From CAG-964 sp902789345 (GTDB lineage: Bacteria > Bacillota > Clostridia > Oscillospirales > Acutalibacteraceae): 64,000 nucleotides of DNA. The notes under the pieces are model-generated. The model was not told the origin of the DNA. It saw nothing but the letters and a program-made list of their open reading frames with translations, and searched no databases. Positions 16,208-25,277 of this stretch are shown here, one piece after another; within the stretch, counting starts at the first letter, position 1, and every line of letters starts with the position of its first letter. The position numbers and the translations under genes were made by a program. Where the stretch lies: the NCBI GenBank assembly GCA_052117325.1, contig JBQKJJ010000008.1. One strand, written 5' to 3'.

Positions 16208-18529
16208 CTAAAAGGTAAAGATACTTCTAACAGCACTGTACAAAGCCGGAACTGAGGTCTGATATACATTATCAACCGTATTAATTGCAAGTGCGGCTGC
16301 TATTAAAATAGACAGAACAATCGCACCGGCTAGCAATATATACACCACCTTGTATATACGGGATATATTTCTAACAGACTTTTCAATATACAGCAAAATA
16401 ATTATTGCCGCTACAGCCATTATAGGCGCAATGTCACATACATAGCTTATGGTAACACCGGCCATACAGAAATCCGTAAATGCTATTAATACCGATAGCA
16501 CTACACACAAAATTATAAACCATCTGTTTATGATGTTTATTCTGAGTCTTTTCTTGGCGGCAGGAATAAAAGCAACAAGCCAATTCAACGGAAAAGCAAA
16601 CACTCCATATGAACCGGTCATATAAAAATAGCGTGAATAGCTGTTTACACTTATTATTCCTCCTAAATAAGACGGTGTACCATCCAGGCAGGATGATGGA
16701 CTTACATACGGAAACGCAGCCGCAGTGTCCGGCATTTGGAAAAAGTAATGGTACAAGGCTGCCCACAAAAATGCAAAAGACACATTGTTAAGTGAAATAT
16801 TATTTACAGTCAGCTGGTACGATGTACCAAATTCAAACAACGAACCAAAACGGGCATAATTGTATACCATTAATGCTATTGCAAAGAGAGCAACAGGCAC
16901 TATAAACACTGCAACATAGCATAGTTTACTTTTTAATTTAATTTTCTTATTTAACAGCACTGAAATAAAGAACGGTGCAGTTGCTAGGGCGGCAATAACA
17001 AGGTTTGGCCTTGATGCCGCAATAAGACCTACTGTAATTCCACACATTAAAAACTTGTACCATTTTGGTTTTTTATATGCAGACAGTGTTAGGTATATAA
17101 GTAAGAACAAAAATGCCATTCCGCACAGCTTAGGCAGATTGTAAAAATCCCCGTATGCTGAAAGTATGTATATTCCACAAACAAAAGGAATTGCCACTCC
17201 ACTTAACATTACCAACAAAAAATTTGGTTTTCTAACTACAACCGTCGCAATTTTGCTTACAGCCATAAAGCCAAATATTGATATCAACATACTAAACAAG
17301 GTGCAAACAAAACTTTCTGTGGGCAGTGCTCCGGTTATAAAATACATAGGATAATATACTAAAAACAGTGGTGCTGTACCGAAGTAGCTGTAGTACTTTC
17401 CGTTATAAAAAGCCCTGTCCCACGAAGCGTCTGCGCCTATCTCGTTTCTGTACTGAGGATCATACACCTTCTCCCCTGCATCTATAAGTTTTTGGTCAAC
17501 AGGTATGTCAAGATTGAGCTGTCCCTTTTGAAAAGCGTCAAACATTTGATAATACGGTGAGCGATAGACAACACTCTCATGGTCATATGGACTATACGGA
17601 GTTATTACATTGGCACCCTTAGCACCAAACACAAAAATAAAACTAACACAGCACAGAGCTACAACTATTATTATAGCAACAAATTGCTTAGGACTTTCGT
17701 TGTAAACGGCTTTGTACAGCTTAAATTCTTTAATTGCCAACACCAACAAACAAATTAACGCAAAAATAATCAGCCTTAGATAATTAATCTGAATCGGCAG
17801 TTCTTTATTTAGTCCAATTTCCCTTATTGTTAAGTCGGAGGCGTTTTTTATGCCTATCTTTAATGTATCAAGCTCTTTCGAGTGAACATTTAATACAACA
17901 GGACTGTCATTACCGGCGTAAAGCTTTTCGCTGAAAACACCTGTTAATGATTGGGACAAATTATTATCTGTAATTCCGACGCTTACAGTTACTAATTTTG
18001 GTTTTCCTTCAAATTGAATATATACATTTTCACAACCCTCTTTTAAATTTGAATAGGTTATAATAAACTCATTATCTTTATCAATTAGTATAGAATCGGC
18101 TGTATTAATACCCTCTGACAGCTTGGCTGACGAAAATGGCAAAACATTATTGTTGTTTTTAACAGGTGAAGTAAACGATGAAATGTTGAACACAGTAAAT
18201 TCCAACGCCATTAAAACAAGTACAATGCACGCAGCTTTTTTAATAAACGGGCAAAGTGTAATTTTAAATAATTTTTCCAATTTACACAATGTAAAAACAT
18301 TTACACAACAGCACGTTATAATTGTGCCTATTAAGCACGAAATAATATCAATATTATGCTTTAGAATTACTGTAGTTACAAGTCCATAAAGCAAAGTTGC
18401 TAAAAAGCCCACTATTATATGAACAGACTTAAAATAGATAAATTTATTTTTATCCTTATATGCACCTGCCAACAAATAAAAAGCCCCTGTAAATACGACA
18501 TATATAATACCGCAAAGCGCTATCAACAT
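16208..18529 (-). CDS. Large polytopic membrane protein, GT-C glycosyltransferase-like
   Basis: A 773-residue protein. Residues 1-120 hold four transmembrane helices, about 130-250 form an extracytoplasmic beta-rich domain (ENVYIQFEGKPKLVTVSVGI), and 255-773 contain roughly ten or eleven helices. The first large loop of the second half (DASWDRAFYNGKYYSYFGTA) and the later ASRPNLVIAAL resemble lipid-linked-sugar glycosyltransferases of the GT-C fold, where an acidic loop after helix 1 is catalytic. A cell-envelope glycosylation role is therefore likely but the donor and acceptor are unknown. The gene stands alone, divergent from an S26-type peptidase. Confidence 0.65.
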   Translation of the reverse strand: MLIALCGIIYVVFTGAFYLLAGAYKDKNKFIYFKSVHIIVGFLATLLYGLVTTVILKHNIDIISCLIGTIITCCCVNVFTLCKLEKLFKITLCPFIKKAACIVLVLMALEFTVFNISSFTSPVKNNNNVLPFSSAKLSEGINTADSILIDKDNEFIITYSNLKEGCENVYIQFEGKPKLVTVSVGITDNNLSQSLTGVFSEKLYAGNDSPVVLNVHSKELDTLKIGIKNASDLTIREIGLNKELPIQINYLRLIIFALICLLVLAIKEFKLYKAVYNESPKQFVAIIIVVALCCVSFIFVFGAKGANVITPYSPYDHESVVYRSPYYQMFDAFQKGQLNLDIPVDQKLIDAGEKVYDPQYRNEIGADASWDRAFYNGKYYSYFGTAPLFLVYYPMYFITGALPTESFVCTLFSMLISIFGFMAVSKIATVVVRKPNFLLVMLSGVAIPFVCGIYILSAYGDFYNLPKLCGMAFLFLLIYLTLSAYKKPKWYKFLMCGITVGLIAASRPNLVIAALATAPFFISVLLNKKIKLKSKLCYVAVFIVPVALFAIALMVYNYARFGSLFEFGTSYQLTVNNISLNNVSFAFLWAALYHYFFQMPDTAAAFPYVSPSSCLDGTPSYLGGIISVNSYSRYFYMTGSYGVFAFPLNWLVAFIPAAKKRLRINIINRWFIILCVVLSVLIAFTDFCMAGVTISYVCDIAPIMAVAAIIILLYIEKSVRNISRIYKVVYILLAGAIVLSILIAAALAINTVDNVYQTSVPALYSAVRSIFTF

Positions 18530-18676
18530 AGGAAAATTCCACCTCTCATATATGTTTCATTAAGATTTTAACATAAAAATATACTCACTTCAACCAACAT
18601 ATTCCTGCCTCATAAAATACATTTTACAGCAACATATTATTATGGTATAATTTTTTCACTAAAAGGCGGTGATTCC

Positions 18677-19156
18677 TTGGGTATTCAAAAAATTAAAAGC
18701 CCACTTAACGAACTTTTACCATTAATAGAAAGCTGTATAAACAATAAGGGCTGTTTTCCTCTTACAGTAACAGGTACAAGTATGCTTCCTACATTGGTGC
18801 CAGACAGGGATTTAGTGTACTTGGTTTCATCTCTTGAAATGCCGCCTAAAAAATACAGCATAGTGCTTTTTAAGCGTGATAACGGTATAATTGTTCTTCA
18901 CCGCATTATAAAGGAGTTAAACAATAGTCAATTGTTAATTAACGGTGACGGACAGTTTTGGACCGAAGTAATAGATTCATCACAAATTGTTGCTGTTGTA
19001 AAGGCATACAGAAGAAACGGCAAAATAAAAAAATGCACCAGCAATTCTGTACGACTTTACACCTTTGTGTGGTGTAGGCTAAAACCCATAAGGCCCTTAT
19101 TTTTTAAGCTTGCAGGTATTTTTAATAAATTAAGGAGAAAGAATGGTAACAAATAA
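18677..19156 (+). CDS. S24/S26-family peptidase-like protein, Ser-His type
   Basis: A 159-residue protein with the signal-peptidase core. The nucleophile Ser is in VTGTSMLPTLVPDRD, the usual box B. Where bacterial signal peptidase I has a catalytic Lys, the sequence reads IIVLHRIIKE, a His as in SipW/ER-type enzymes. The next box is LLINGDGQFWTE. There is no N-terminal membrane anchor; the C-terminal third is basic and Arg/Lys-rich. It starts with TTG at 18677, supported by AAAGGCGGTGA at 18662-18672. A substrate is not evident from neighbours. Confidence 0.75.
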   Translation: MGIQKIKSPLNELLPLIESCINNKGCFPLTVTGTSMLPTLVPDRDLVYLVSSLEMPPKKYSIVLFKRDNGIIVLHRIIKELNNSQLLINGDGQFWTEVIDSSQIVAVVKAYRRNGKIKKCTSNSVRLYTFVWCRLKPIRPLFFKLAGIFNKLRRKNGNK

Positions 19157-19204
19157 AGTTAGATAATCTGCTCAACAAAACCTTAGTGCTATACACAGAA
19201 AAGA

Positions 19205-19238
19205 GAGCCGACACTTTACCCGTGCGGCTCCCTTTTTT
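19205..19238. terminator. Terminator between the S26-like gene and glnB
   Basis: GAGCCG at 19205-19210 pairs with CGGCTC at 19225-19230, extended by CA with TG. CCTTTTTT follows on the plus strand; on the minus strand TCTTTT follows, so it can serve both convergent genes. Confidence 0.8.
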
Positions 19239-19287
19239 ATAGGAAAATAAAACTTACTGACATTTATAATAAGTTTTAATTTGCAGA

Positions 19288-19629
19288 CTATACAGCTTTT
19301 ATGCCTCTTTCACCTGTTCTTATCCTTACTACATCCTCAATGTCATATATAAATATTTTACCGTCGCCTACATTACCGGTGCAGGCAACCTTTTTAATGA
19401 CATCAATTGTTTTTTCTGCCCATTCGTCTGTAGATACTACAATTTCAAACTTAATTTTGTTAAGCATAGTAATCTCAACATCTACGCCTCTGATTCGCTC
19501 GGTGTGGCCCTTTTGGTGACCGCAGCCCAAAACCTGAGAAACTGTAATACCCTTAACATCTATCGCATCCAATGCGTCCTTTACTTCCTCATACTTTTCA
19601 GGACGCACAATAGCCTCTATTTTTTTCAT
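19288..19629 (-). CDS. glnB: P-II nitrogen regulatory protein
   Basis: A 113-residue GlnB/GlnK-type trimeric signal protein that binds ATP, ADP and 2-oxoglutarate and controls the ammonium channel. The T-loop region reads GHTERIRGVDVEITMLNKIK, the B-loop TGNVGDGKIFI, and the C-loop RIRTGERG. Position 51, the tyrosine uridylylated in proteobacterial GlnB, is Val here, so control by uridylylation is ruled out at that residue. It lies 21 bases downstream of amt in the classic amt-glnB order, which supports a GlnK-like role in gating the channel. Confidence 0.93.
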   Translation of the reverse strand: MKKIEAIVRPEKYEEVKDALDAIDVKGITVSQVLGCGHQKGHTERIRGVDVEITMLNKIKFEIVVSTDEWAEKTIDVIKKVACTGNVGDGKIFIYDIEDVVRIRTGERGIKAV

Positions 19630-19650
19630 TGCTATCTCTACCTTTCTAAA

Positions 19651-20943
19651 TTAATCCAAGCCGTTAAATGAAGGGTAAGCTGATTCACCGTGTTGAGTTG
19701 AATCAAGGCCAAGTCTTTCATCCATTTCAGATACACGAAGTGTCTTAGTAAACAGCTTAACTATACCCGCACAAATAAGTGTGCCTACTACAGCAATAAC
19801 AATAGTAACTACTATACTTTCAAACTGTGCAAGGAACAAGTGGTAGTCGCCAAAAACAAGACCGTTCCACTTAGCGCCTGATTCAACGCCTGGAGCAAGC
19901 TCCTTTACGCCGAAGATACCTGTTGCCAAGCCACCCCAGATACCGCCGATACCGTGACAGCCAAATGCGTCAAGTGCATCGTCAATCTTTAACACTTTCT
20001 TGATTAGGTGCATACAGAAGTAACAAATTGGGCTAACAAGCAAACCTATAATAATTGAAGCCCATACAGGTACAAAACCTGCGCCAGGTGTAATTGCAAC
20101 CAAACCAACTACCAAGCCTGTTGAAGCACCTACCAAGGTTGGCTTTCCTGTAGTAATTGTATCAATAACCATCCAAGAAATCAAGCCGCAAGCCGATGAA
20201 ACAGCAGATGTTATAAATGCGTGTACTGCTGTACCGTTTGCTGCCAATGCACTACCTGCGTTAAAGCCAAACCAGCCGAACCATAGGAATGCAGCACCAA
20301 GAAGTACAAACGGAATGTTATGCGGTGTATATGTGCTACGGTCATAGTCACGGCGTTTGCCAAGAATAACAGCAAGAACCAAGCCTGTAACACCTGAGCT
20401 TATATGTACAACATTACCGCCGGCAAAGTCAACTGAATTTAGATACAAGCCTGTGCCGAATAAACCGGCACCGCCTTCAACCTCGGCACCCATAAAGCCG
20501 CCACCCCATACCATATGAGCCAGTGGGTAATATACAAGCAGTGACCATAAGCAAATAAACGGAACAAGTGCCTTAAACTTCATTCTGCCTGCTACAGCAC
20601 CTGTAATAAGTGCCGGTGTGATAATTGCAAACATCATTTGGAAAGCACAGAACAACATATCCGGAATTTCCAAGCCTCTTGTGCTATCTGAAATACTAAC
20701 ATTGTTTAGTCCCAAGAAATCAAAACCGCCTACAAAGCCTCCTGCGTCTGTACCAAACGAGAACGAATAACCAAACAGCACCCACATAAGAACTGCTGTA
20801 CCGGTAATAAATACAGAAGCCATCATAGTGTTAATTACATTCTTTCTGCGAACAAGACCTCCGTAAAAGAACGCCAGGGCAGGTGTCATAATAAAAACAA
20901 GTGCCGTACAAAAAATCATAAAGCCAATGCTTCCGCTATCCAT
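19651..20943 (-). CDS. amt: Ammonium transporter Amt
   Basis: A channel of about 430 residues with eleven transmembrane helices. The family signature GCHGIGGIWGGLATGIFGVK carries one of the twin pore histidines, and YYPLAHMVWGGG the other. ALAFFYGGLVRRKN near the start is also diagnostic. The start is the ATG at 20943, with GAAAGGGG eight bases upstream; a longer frame to 20994 adds 17 residues that run through the leader. The mRNA begins with a hairpin (20991-21034). Confidence 0.95.
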   Translation of the reverse strand: MDSGSIGFMIFCTALVFIMTPALAFFYGGLVRRKNVINTMMASVFITGTAVLMWVLFGYSFSFGTDAGGFVGGFDFLGLNNVSISDSTRGLEIPDMLFCAFQMMFAIITPALITGAVAGRMKFKALVPFICLWSLLVYYPLAHMVWGGGFMGAEVEGGAGLFGTGLYLNSVDFAGGNVVHISSGVTGLVLAVILGKRRDYDRSTYTPHNIPFVLLGAAFLWFGWFGFNAGSALAANGTAVHAFITSAVSSACGLISWMVIDTITTGKPTLVGASTGLVVGLVAITPGAGFVPVWASIIIGLLVSPICYFCMHLIKKVLKIDDALDAFGCHGIGGIWGGLATGIFGVKELAPGVESGAKWNGLVFGDYHLFLAQFESIVVTIVIAVVGTLICAGIVKLFTKTLRVSEMDERLGLDSTQHGESAYPSFNGLD

Positions 20944-20990
20944 TTTAAAATCCCCTTTCATATTTTTAATCAAATAAAATGGAAAAGACG

Positions 20991-21034
20991 CCACAACACA
21001 CTTTTCTCAAGTGTTTGTAACGCCTTTGTTGTGG
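20991..21034 (-). promoter_or_regulatory. Nested hairpin at the 5' end of the amt-glnB mRNA
   Basis: CCACAAC at 20991-20997 pairs with GTTGTGG at 21028-21034; inside is a second stem, ACACTT with AAGTGT at 20998-21003 and 21009-21014. From the promoter position the transcript starts near 21031, so the structure sits at the very 5' end. It could protect the mRNA or act as a regulator; no T-run follows, so it is not a terminator. Confidence 0.5.
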
Positions 21035-21037
21035 TTA

Positions 21038-21066
21038 AGTTTACCACAAGGGCTTTTGCTTGTCAA
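21038..21066 (-). promoter_or_regulatory. Promoter of amt-glnB
   Basis: On the minus strand TTGACA (21061-21066) and TAAACT (21038-21043) are 17 bases apart, a good vegetative promoter placed about 95 bases upstream of the amt start codon. Confidence 0.65.
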
Positions 21067-21465
21067 TACCATATTTCTTGCAAACTGTGTTTTAGCACAC
21101 CAGATTTTCAGCAATTTTTATGTTAAATTTGCAATTCAACTTTGTTTAAATTGCATTTATCTTTGCAAATAATTAAACATTGCTACATTTTTAAACATTT
21201 AATATATTATGTTTGTCAAAATAACAAAACGCATATTTATGCTACAGCACACCATAGCAAGGGAGTTTTTAAACTCAAATACATATTATCGTCAACAAAT
21301 GTTGAATTTGTATTTCACAATTCACAGTCCGTCAGTTGCACCAACACTAATTCAACTAAAAAATATTATGGTTCTATACATTTTGTTTTTGCTGACAAAC
21401 ACTAAAGCTTTGATTAATTATATGGCATTTTTAGCTTTGTGTGGTAAAAATACTTTGTACACAGA

Positions 21466-21494
21466 TTGACTTTATAAATAATATGTGATAGAAT
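21466..21494 (+). promoter_or_regulatory. Promoter of the ileS T-box transcript
   Basis: TTGACT at 21466-21471 and TAGAAT at 21489-21494 are 17 bases apart. The start site near 21501 lies just upstream of the T-box stem I. Confidence 0.7.
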
Positions 21495-21518
21495 TTTGAC
21501 AGTATAAAACACTTTAAA

Positions 21519-21752
21519 AGCGATGATGAAGACAGGCAGCTTTCTAAGAATTTTAGCGAGTCGGAGTATGGTGAAAGTCCGATAATTACATTAGGCTGTA
21601 AATCACTTCGGAGCTGCAATTTGAACGCTTAAATGCAAGTAAATGCGTCGGATTTTCTCCGTTAACAGAAAACGCATATGCAGTATGCTGTAATAGGTGG
21701 TTTTGCGAAGTTTTTAGGTCTTCGTCCTGTTATGGGATGACGGCCTTTTTAT
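21519..21752 (+). promoter_or_regulatory. T-box leader controlling ileS
   Basis: Stem I runs from about 21519 with the apical motif GCGAGTCGGAGTATGGTGAA at 21556-21575. The T-box core reads TAATAGGTGGTTTTGCG at 21691-21707. A terminator follows: GGTCTTCGTC and GACGGCC enclosing CTGTTATGGGAT, then TTTTTATTTTTT up to 21757. The specifier is read as ATT (Ile) at 21590-21592 in ACATTAGGCTG, where GCTG pairs back with CAGC at 21537-21540. Uncharged tRNA-Ile should stabilise the antiterminator. Confidence 0.93.
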
Positions 21753-21771
21753 TTTTTAGGAGGTTGAAGAA

Positions 21772-24700
21772 ATGTATAAAAAGGTTGACACAAACCTTGA
21801 CTTTGTTCAGCGTGAAAAAGAAGTTGAAAAGTTCTGGAAAGAAAACAAAATCTTTGAAAAGAGTATTGAGGAACGCAAGGGCGGAAAGCCGTATGTATTC
21901 TATGACGGTCCTCCGACAGCTAACGGTAAGCCGCATATCGGCCATGTGCTTACCCGTGTAATTAAGGATATGATTCCAAGATACCAAACAATGAAGGGCA
22001 ATATGGTACCTCGTAAGGCCGGTTGGGACACACACGGTTTGCCGGTAGAGCTTGAAGTTGAAAAGCTGTTAGGCTTAGACGGCAAGGAACAGATTGAAGA
22101 ATACGGACTTGAGCCTTTTATAAAGAAGTGTAAAGAATCTGTATGGAAGTACAAGGGTATGTGGGAGGATTTCTCCGACACTGTAGGCTTCTGGGCAGAT
22201 ATGGACAACCCATATGTTACCTATGACAACAACTTTATTGAGTCTGAATGGTGGGCATTAAAGAAAATATATGACAAGGGCTTACTATATAAGGGCTTTA
22301 AAATTGTTCCTTACTGCCCTAGATGCGGAACGCCTTTGTCCTCACACGAGGTTGCACAGGGCTATAAGGATGTAAAAGAGCGTTCGGCTATTGCAAAGTT
22401 TAAGGCAAAGGGCGAAGATGCATACATTCTTGCATGGACAACAACACCTTGGACACTTCCGTCTAATGTTGCCCTTTGTGTAAACCCTAATGAGGATTAT
22501 GTAAAGATTCAAACAGGCGACAATGTATATTATATGGCCGAAGCTTTGGTTGACAGCGTAATTGAGGACGAGTATACCGTTCTTGAGAGATACAAGGGTA
22601 AAGACCTTGAATACAAAGAGTACGAACCTTTGTTCGATTTTGTTTCACCGAAGGAAAAGTGCTACTACATTACCTGCGACACATATGTAACTCTTACAGA
22701 CGGTACGGGCGTAGTTCACATTGCACCTGCATTTGGTGAAGACGATGCAAATGTAGGCAGAAAGTACAATCTTCCTCTGGTTCAGCTGGTTGATTCAAAG
22801 GGTGAAATGACAAAAGAAACACCTTGGGCCGGTACATTCTGTAAGGACGCCGACAAGGAAATTCTGGTTGACCTTGATAAACGAGGTTTGCTGTTCTCAG
22901 CACCTAAGTTTGAGCACTCATATCCACACTGCTGGCGTTGTGACACACCGCTTATCTACTATGCAAGAGATTCTTGGTTTATTAAGATGACCGATGTAAA
23001 AGAACAGCTTATTGCAAACAACAACACAGTAAACTGGATTCCTGATTCCATCGGTAAGGGCCGTTTCGGCGACTGGCTGAATAATGTACAGGACTGGGGT
23101 ATTTCAAGAAACAGATACTGGGGTACTCCACTTAACATTTGGGAATGTGAATGTGGTCACCGCCACTCTATCGGCAGTATTGAAGAATTAAAATCAATGT
23201 CTGACAACTGCCCTGATGATATTGAACTGCACAGACCATATATTGATGATGTTACAATAAAGTGTCCGCACTGCGGAAAGCAAATGCACAGAGTTCCTGA
23301 GGTTATTGACTGTTGGTTTGACTCCGGTTCAATGCCTTTTGCACAGCATCACTATCCTTTTGAAAATAAGGAACTGTTTGAGTCACAATTCCCTGCTGAT
23401 TTCATATCAGAGGCTGTTGACCAAACAAGAGGCTGGTTCTACTCATTGCTTGCAATTTCAACCCTAATTTTCAACAAAGCGCCATATAAGAACGTTATAG
23501 TTCTTGGTCTTGTTCAGGATGAGAACGGACAAAAAATGTCAAAGTCAAAGGGTAACGCAGTAGACCCGTTTGACGCACTGCAAACCTACGGCGCAGACGC
23601 TATAAGATGGTATTTCTACACCAATTCTAACCCGTGGCTGCCAAAGAGATTCTACGGAAAAGCTGTTGTTGAGGGACAAAGAAAGTTTATGGGTACACTT
23701 TGGAACACATATGCGTTCTTTGTACTATATGCTAATATTGATAACTTTGACGCTACAAAGTATACACTGGACAGAAACAGTTTAGCTGTTATTGACAAGT
23801 GGCTGCTTTCCAGGTTAAATTCAACAGTTAAGGCTGTAGACAACTACTTGTCTAACTATAAAATTCCTGAAGCTGCAAAAGCACTGCAAAGCTTTGTAGA
23901 TGAAATGAGTAACTGGTATGTAAGAAGATGTCGTGAAAGATTCTGGGCACAGGATATGACACAAGATAAGATTAACGCTTATATGACATTGTACACAGCA
24001 CTTGTTACAATAGCAAAAACATCGGCTCCTATGATTCCGTTTATGGCTGAATCTATCTACCAAAACCTTGTACGCTCAATAGACAATACAGCACCGGAAA
24101 GTGTTCATCTATGCCTATTCCCTACTGTTGATGAAGCTGCTATTGACACAAAGCTGGAAGCTGATATGGACGAGGTTCTAAAGATAGTTGTACTTGGCCG
24201 TTCTGCAAGAAACGGTTCTACAATGAAAAACCGTCAGCCATTGGCTAAGATGTATGTTAAGGCTCAAAAGGCTCTTGATAAGTTCTATGTTGATATTATT
24301 GAGGACGAGCTTAACATTAAAGAAGTAGTATTTACAGATGATGTAGGCGGCTTTGTTTCTTACTCATTTAAGCCACAGCTTAAAACTTTGGGACCAAAGT
24401 ACGGCAAGCAGTTAGGTGAAATCAGAAATGCTCTTGCAAATGTTGACGGTGCCAAGGCAAAGGCTGAACTGAACGAAACAGGCACAATGACGCTTTCTAT
24501 TTCCACAGGTGATATTAAGCTGACAGAAGAAGATTTGCTTATAGATGTTAAGCAAATGGAGGGCTTGTACACTGTAAGCGACAACGGCGTTACAGTTGTG
24601 CTTGACATAACACTTACTCCTGAGCTTGTTGAAGAAGGTTTTGTTCGTGAGATAATCAGTAAGGTTCAAACAATGCGTAAAGACGCAGGCTTTGAGGTTA

Positions 24701-24882
24701 TGGACCACATTATTGTTGGTGTAAGCGGCAACGATAAAATTGCTGATATTATGTCTAAAAATAAAGCCGGCATTGCAAAGGATGTACTTGCAAACGATAT
24801 TGTAAATACAACCGACGGTTTTGTTAAAGACTGGAATATTAACGGCGAAAAGGTTACACTTTCAGTCACAAAGGTTGATTAA
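21772..24882 (+). CDS. ileS: Isoleucyl-tRNA synthetase, type 2-like
   Basis: A class I synthetase of 1036 residues that charges tRNA-Ile. HIGH is at 55-58 in DGPPTANGKPHIGHVLTRVI and KMSKS at 588-592 (QKMSKSKGNA). The editing (CP1) domain lies between them, with the segment AWTTTPWTLPSNVALCVNP. The length (type 1 bacterial enzymes are about 920-940), the PHIGH wording and the C-terminal extension fit the eukaryote-like type 2 IleRS, a group that includes naturally mupirocin-tolerant enzymes. AGGAGG stands seven bases before the ATG. Expression is under the T-box immediately upstream. Confidence 0.95.
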   Translation: MYKKVDTNLDFVQREKEVEKFWKENKIFEKSIEERKGGKPYVFYDGPPTANGKPHIGHVLTRVIKDMIPRYQTMKGNMVPRKAGWDTHGLPVELEVEKLLGLDGKEQIEEYGLEPFIKKCKESVWKYKGMWEDFSDTVGFWADMDNPYVTYDNNFIESEWWALKKIYDKGLLYKGFKIVPYCPRCGTPLSSHEVAQGYKDVKERSAIAKFKAKGEDAYILAWTTTPWTLPSNVALCVNPNEDYVKIQTGDNVYYMAEALVDSVIEDEYTVLERYKGKDLEYKEYEPLFDFVSPKEKCYYITCDTYVTLTDGTGVVHIAPAFGEDDANVGRKYNLPLVQLVDSKGEMTKETPWAGTFCKDADKEILVDLDKRGLLFSAPKFEHSYPHCWRCDTPLIYYARDSWFIKMTDVKEQLIANNNTVNWIPDSIGKGRFGDWLNNVQDWGISRNRYWGTPLNIWECECGHRHSIGSIEELKSMSDNCPDDIELHRPYIDDVTIKCPHCGKQMHRVPEVIDCWFDSGSMPFAQHHYPFENKELFESQFPADFISEAVDQTRGWFYSLLAISTLIFNKAPYKNVIVLGLVQDENGQKMSKSKGNAVDPFDALQTYGADAIRWYFYTNSNPWLPKRFYGKAVVEGQRKFMGTLWNTYAFFVLYANIDNFDATKYTLDRNSLAVIDKWLLSRLNSTVKAVDNYLSNYKIPEAAKALQSFVDEMSNWYVRRCRERFWAQDMTQDKINAYMTLYTALVTIAKTSAPMIPFMAESIYQNLVRSIDNTAPESVHLCLFPTVDEAAIDTKLEADMDEVLKIVVLGRSARNGSTMKNRQPLAKMYVKAQKALDKFYVDIIEDELNIKEVVFTDDVGGFVSYSFKPQLKTLGPKYGKQLGEIRNALANVDGAKAKAELNETGTMTLSISTGDIKLTEEDLLIDVKQMEGLYTVSDNGVTVVLDITLTPELVEEGFVREIISKVQTMRKDAGFEVMDHIIVGVSGNDKIADIMSKNKAGIAKDVLANDIVNTTDGFVKDWNINGEKVTLSVTKVD

Positions 24883-24911
24883 TCAAAAAACGAATTTGTG
24901 CATATATAAAA

Positions 24912-24943
24912 TACAGGGTGTGCGTTGCACACCCTGTTGTTTT
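24912..24943 (+). terminator. Terminator of ileS
   Basis: ACAGGGTGTGC at 24913-24923 pairs with GCACACCCTGT at 24927-24937, with a four-base loop, then TGTTTT. It begins 30 bases after the ileS stop codon. Confidence 0.85.
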
Positions 24944-24998
24944 AAGTTGATATATAAATATTTGCTTTTATGTAAATTTGATTGAATATGGCAAAAAT

Positions 24999-25031
24999 TA
25001 AGCCGCCGGTATATACATACCGGCGGCTTAA
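24999..25031 (-). terminator. Terminator of tRNA-Leu
   Basis: AAGCCGCCGGTAT at 25000-25012 pairs with ATACCGGCGGCTT, a 13-base GC-rich stem. On the minus strand AATTTTT follows. It lies three bases downstream of the tRNA 3' end. Confidence 0.85.
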
Positions 25032-25033
25032 AG

Positions 25034-25117
25034 TGGTGCGAGTAATGGGACTTGAACCCATACGTCAAAGACACACGCCCCTCAAACGTGCCTGTCTGCC
25101 TATTCCAGCATACTCGC
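25034..25117 (-). tRNA. tRNA-Leu (anticodon GAG)
   Basis: The minus strand folds as a class II tRNA: acceptor GCGAGTA (25111-25117) with TACTCGC (25038-25044), anticodon loop TTTGAGG with anticodon GAG reading CUC codons, a long variable arm, T-loop GGTTCAAGTCC, discriminator A and an encoded CCA at 25034-25036. The length of 84 bases includes CCA. A strong terminator follows immediately, so this is a single-tRNA unit. Confidence 0.93.
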
Positions 25118-25208
25118 ATTTAGCAAAGATTATTTTAGCAAAAAAAATAAGTAATGTCAAGTACAAATACAGCATAACTTTGTGTTGACAATACCAATAA
25201 ACACATTT

Positions 25209-25242
25209 CCTCCTGCCGCTTTAAAAGCGGCAGGAGGGTTTT
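25209..25242. terminator. Terminator of the small glycyl-radical-like gene
   Basis: CCTCCTGCCGCT at 25209-25220 pairs with GCGGCAGGAGG at 25227-25237, with GTTTT following on the plus strand. On the minus strand it lies 35 bases after the stop codon at 25278 and is followed by AAATGTG, so its T-run is poor in that direction. Confidence 0.65.
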
Positions 25243-25277
25243 GTATAAGCAGAAGTAAATTATAGCTTTAATTGCAG

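Noticed and set aside
21142..21469. Two overlapping plus-strand frames between amt and ileS
   Set aside because: AT-rich, no ribosome site, no domain; they precede the ileS promoter and look like chance.
24982..25188. Frames running through the tRNA-Leu locus on both strands
   Set aside because: They cross a complete tRNA and its terminator, so they are not genes.
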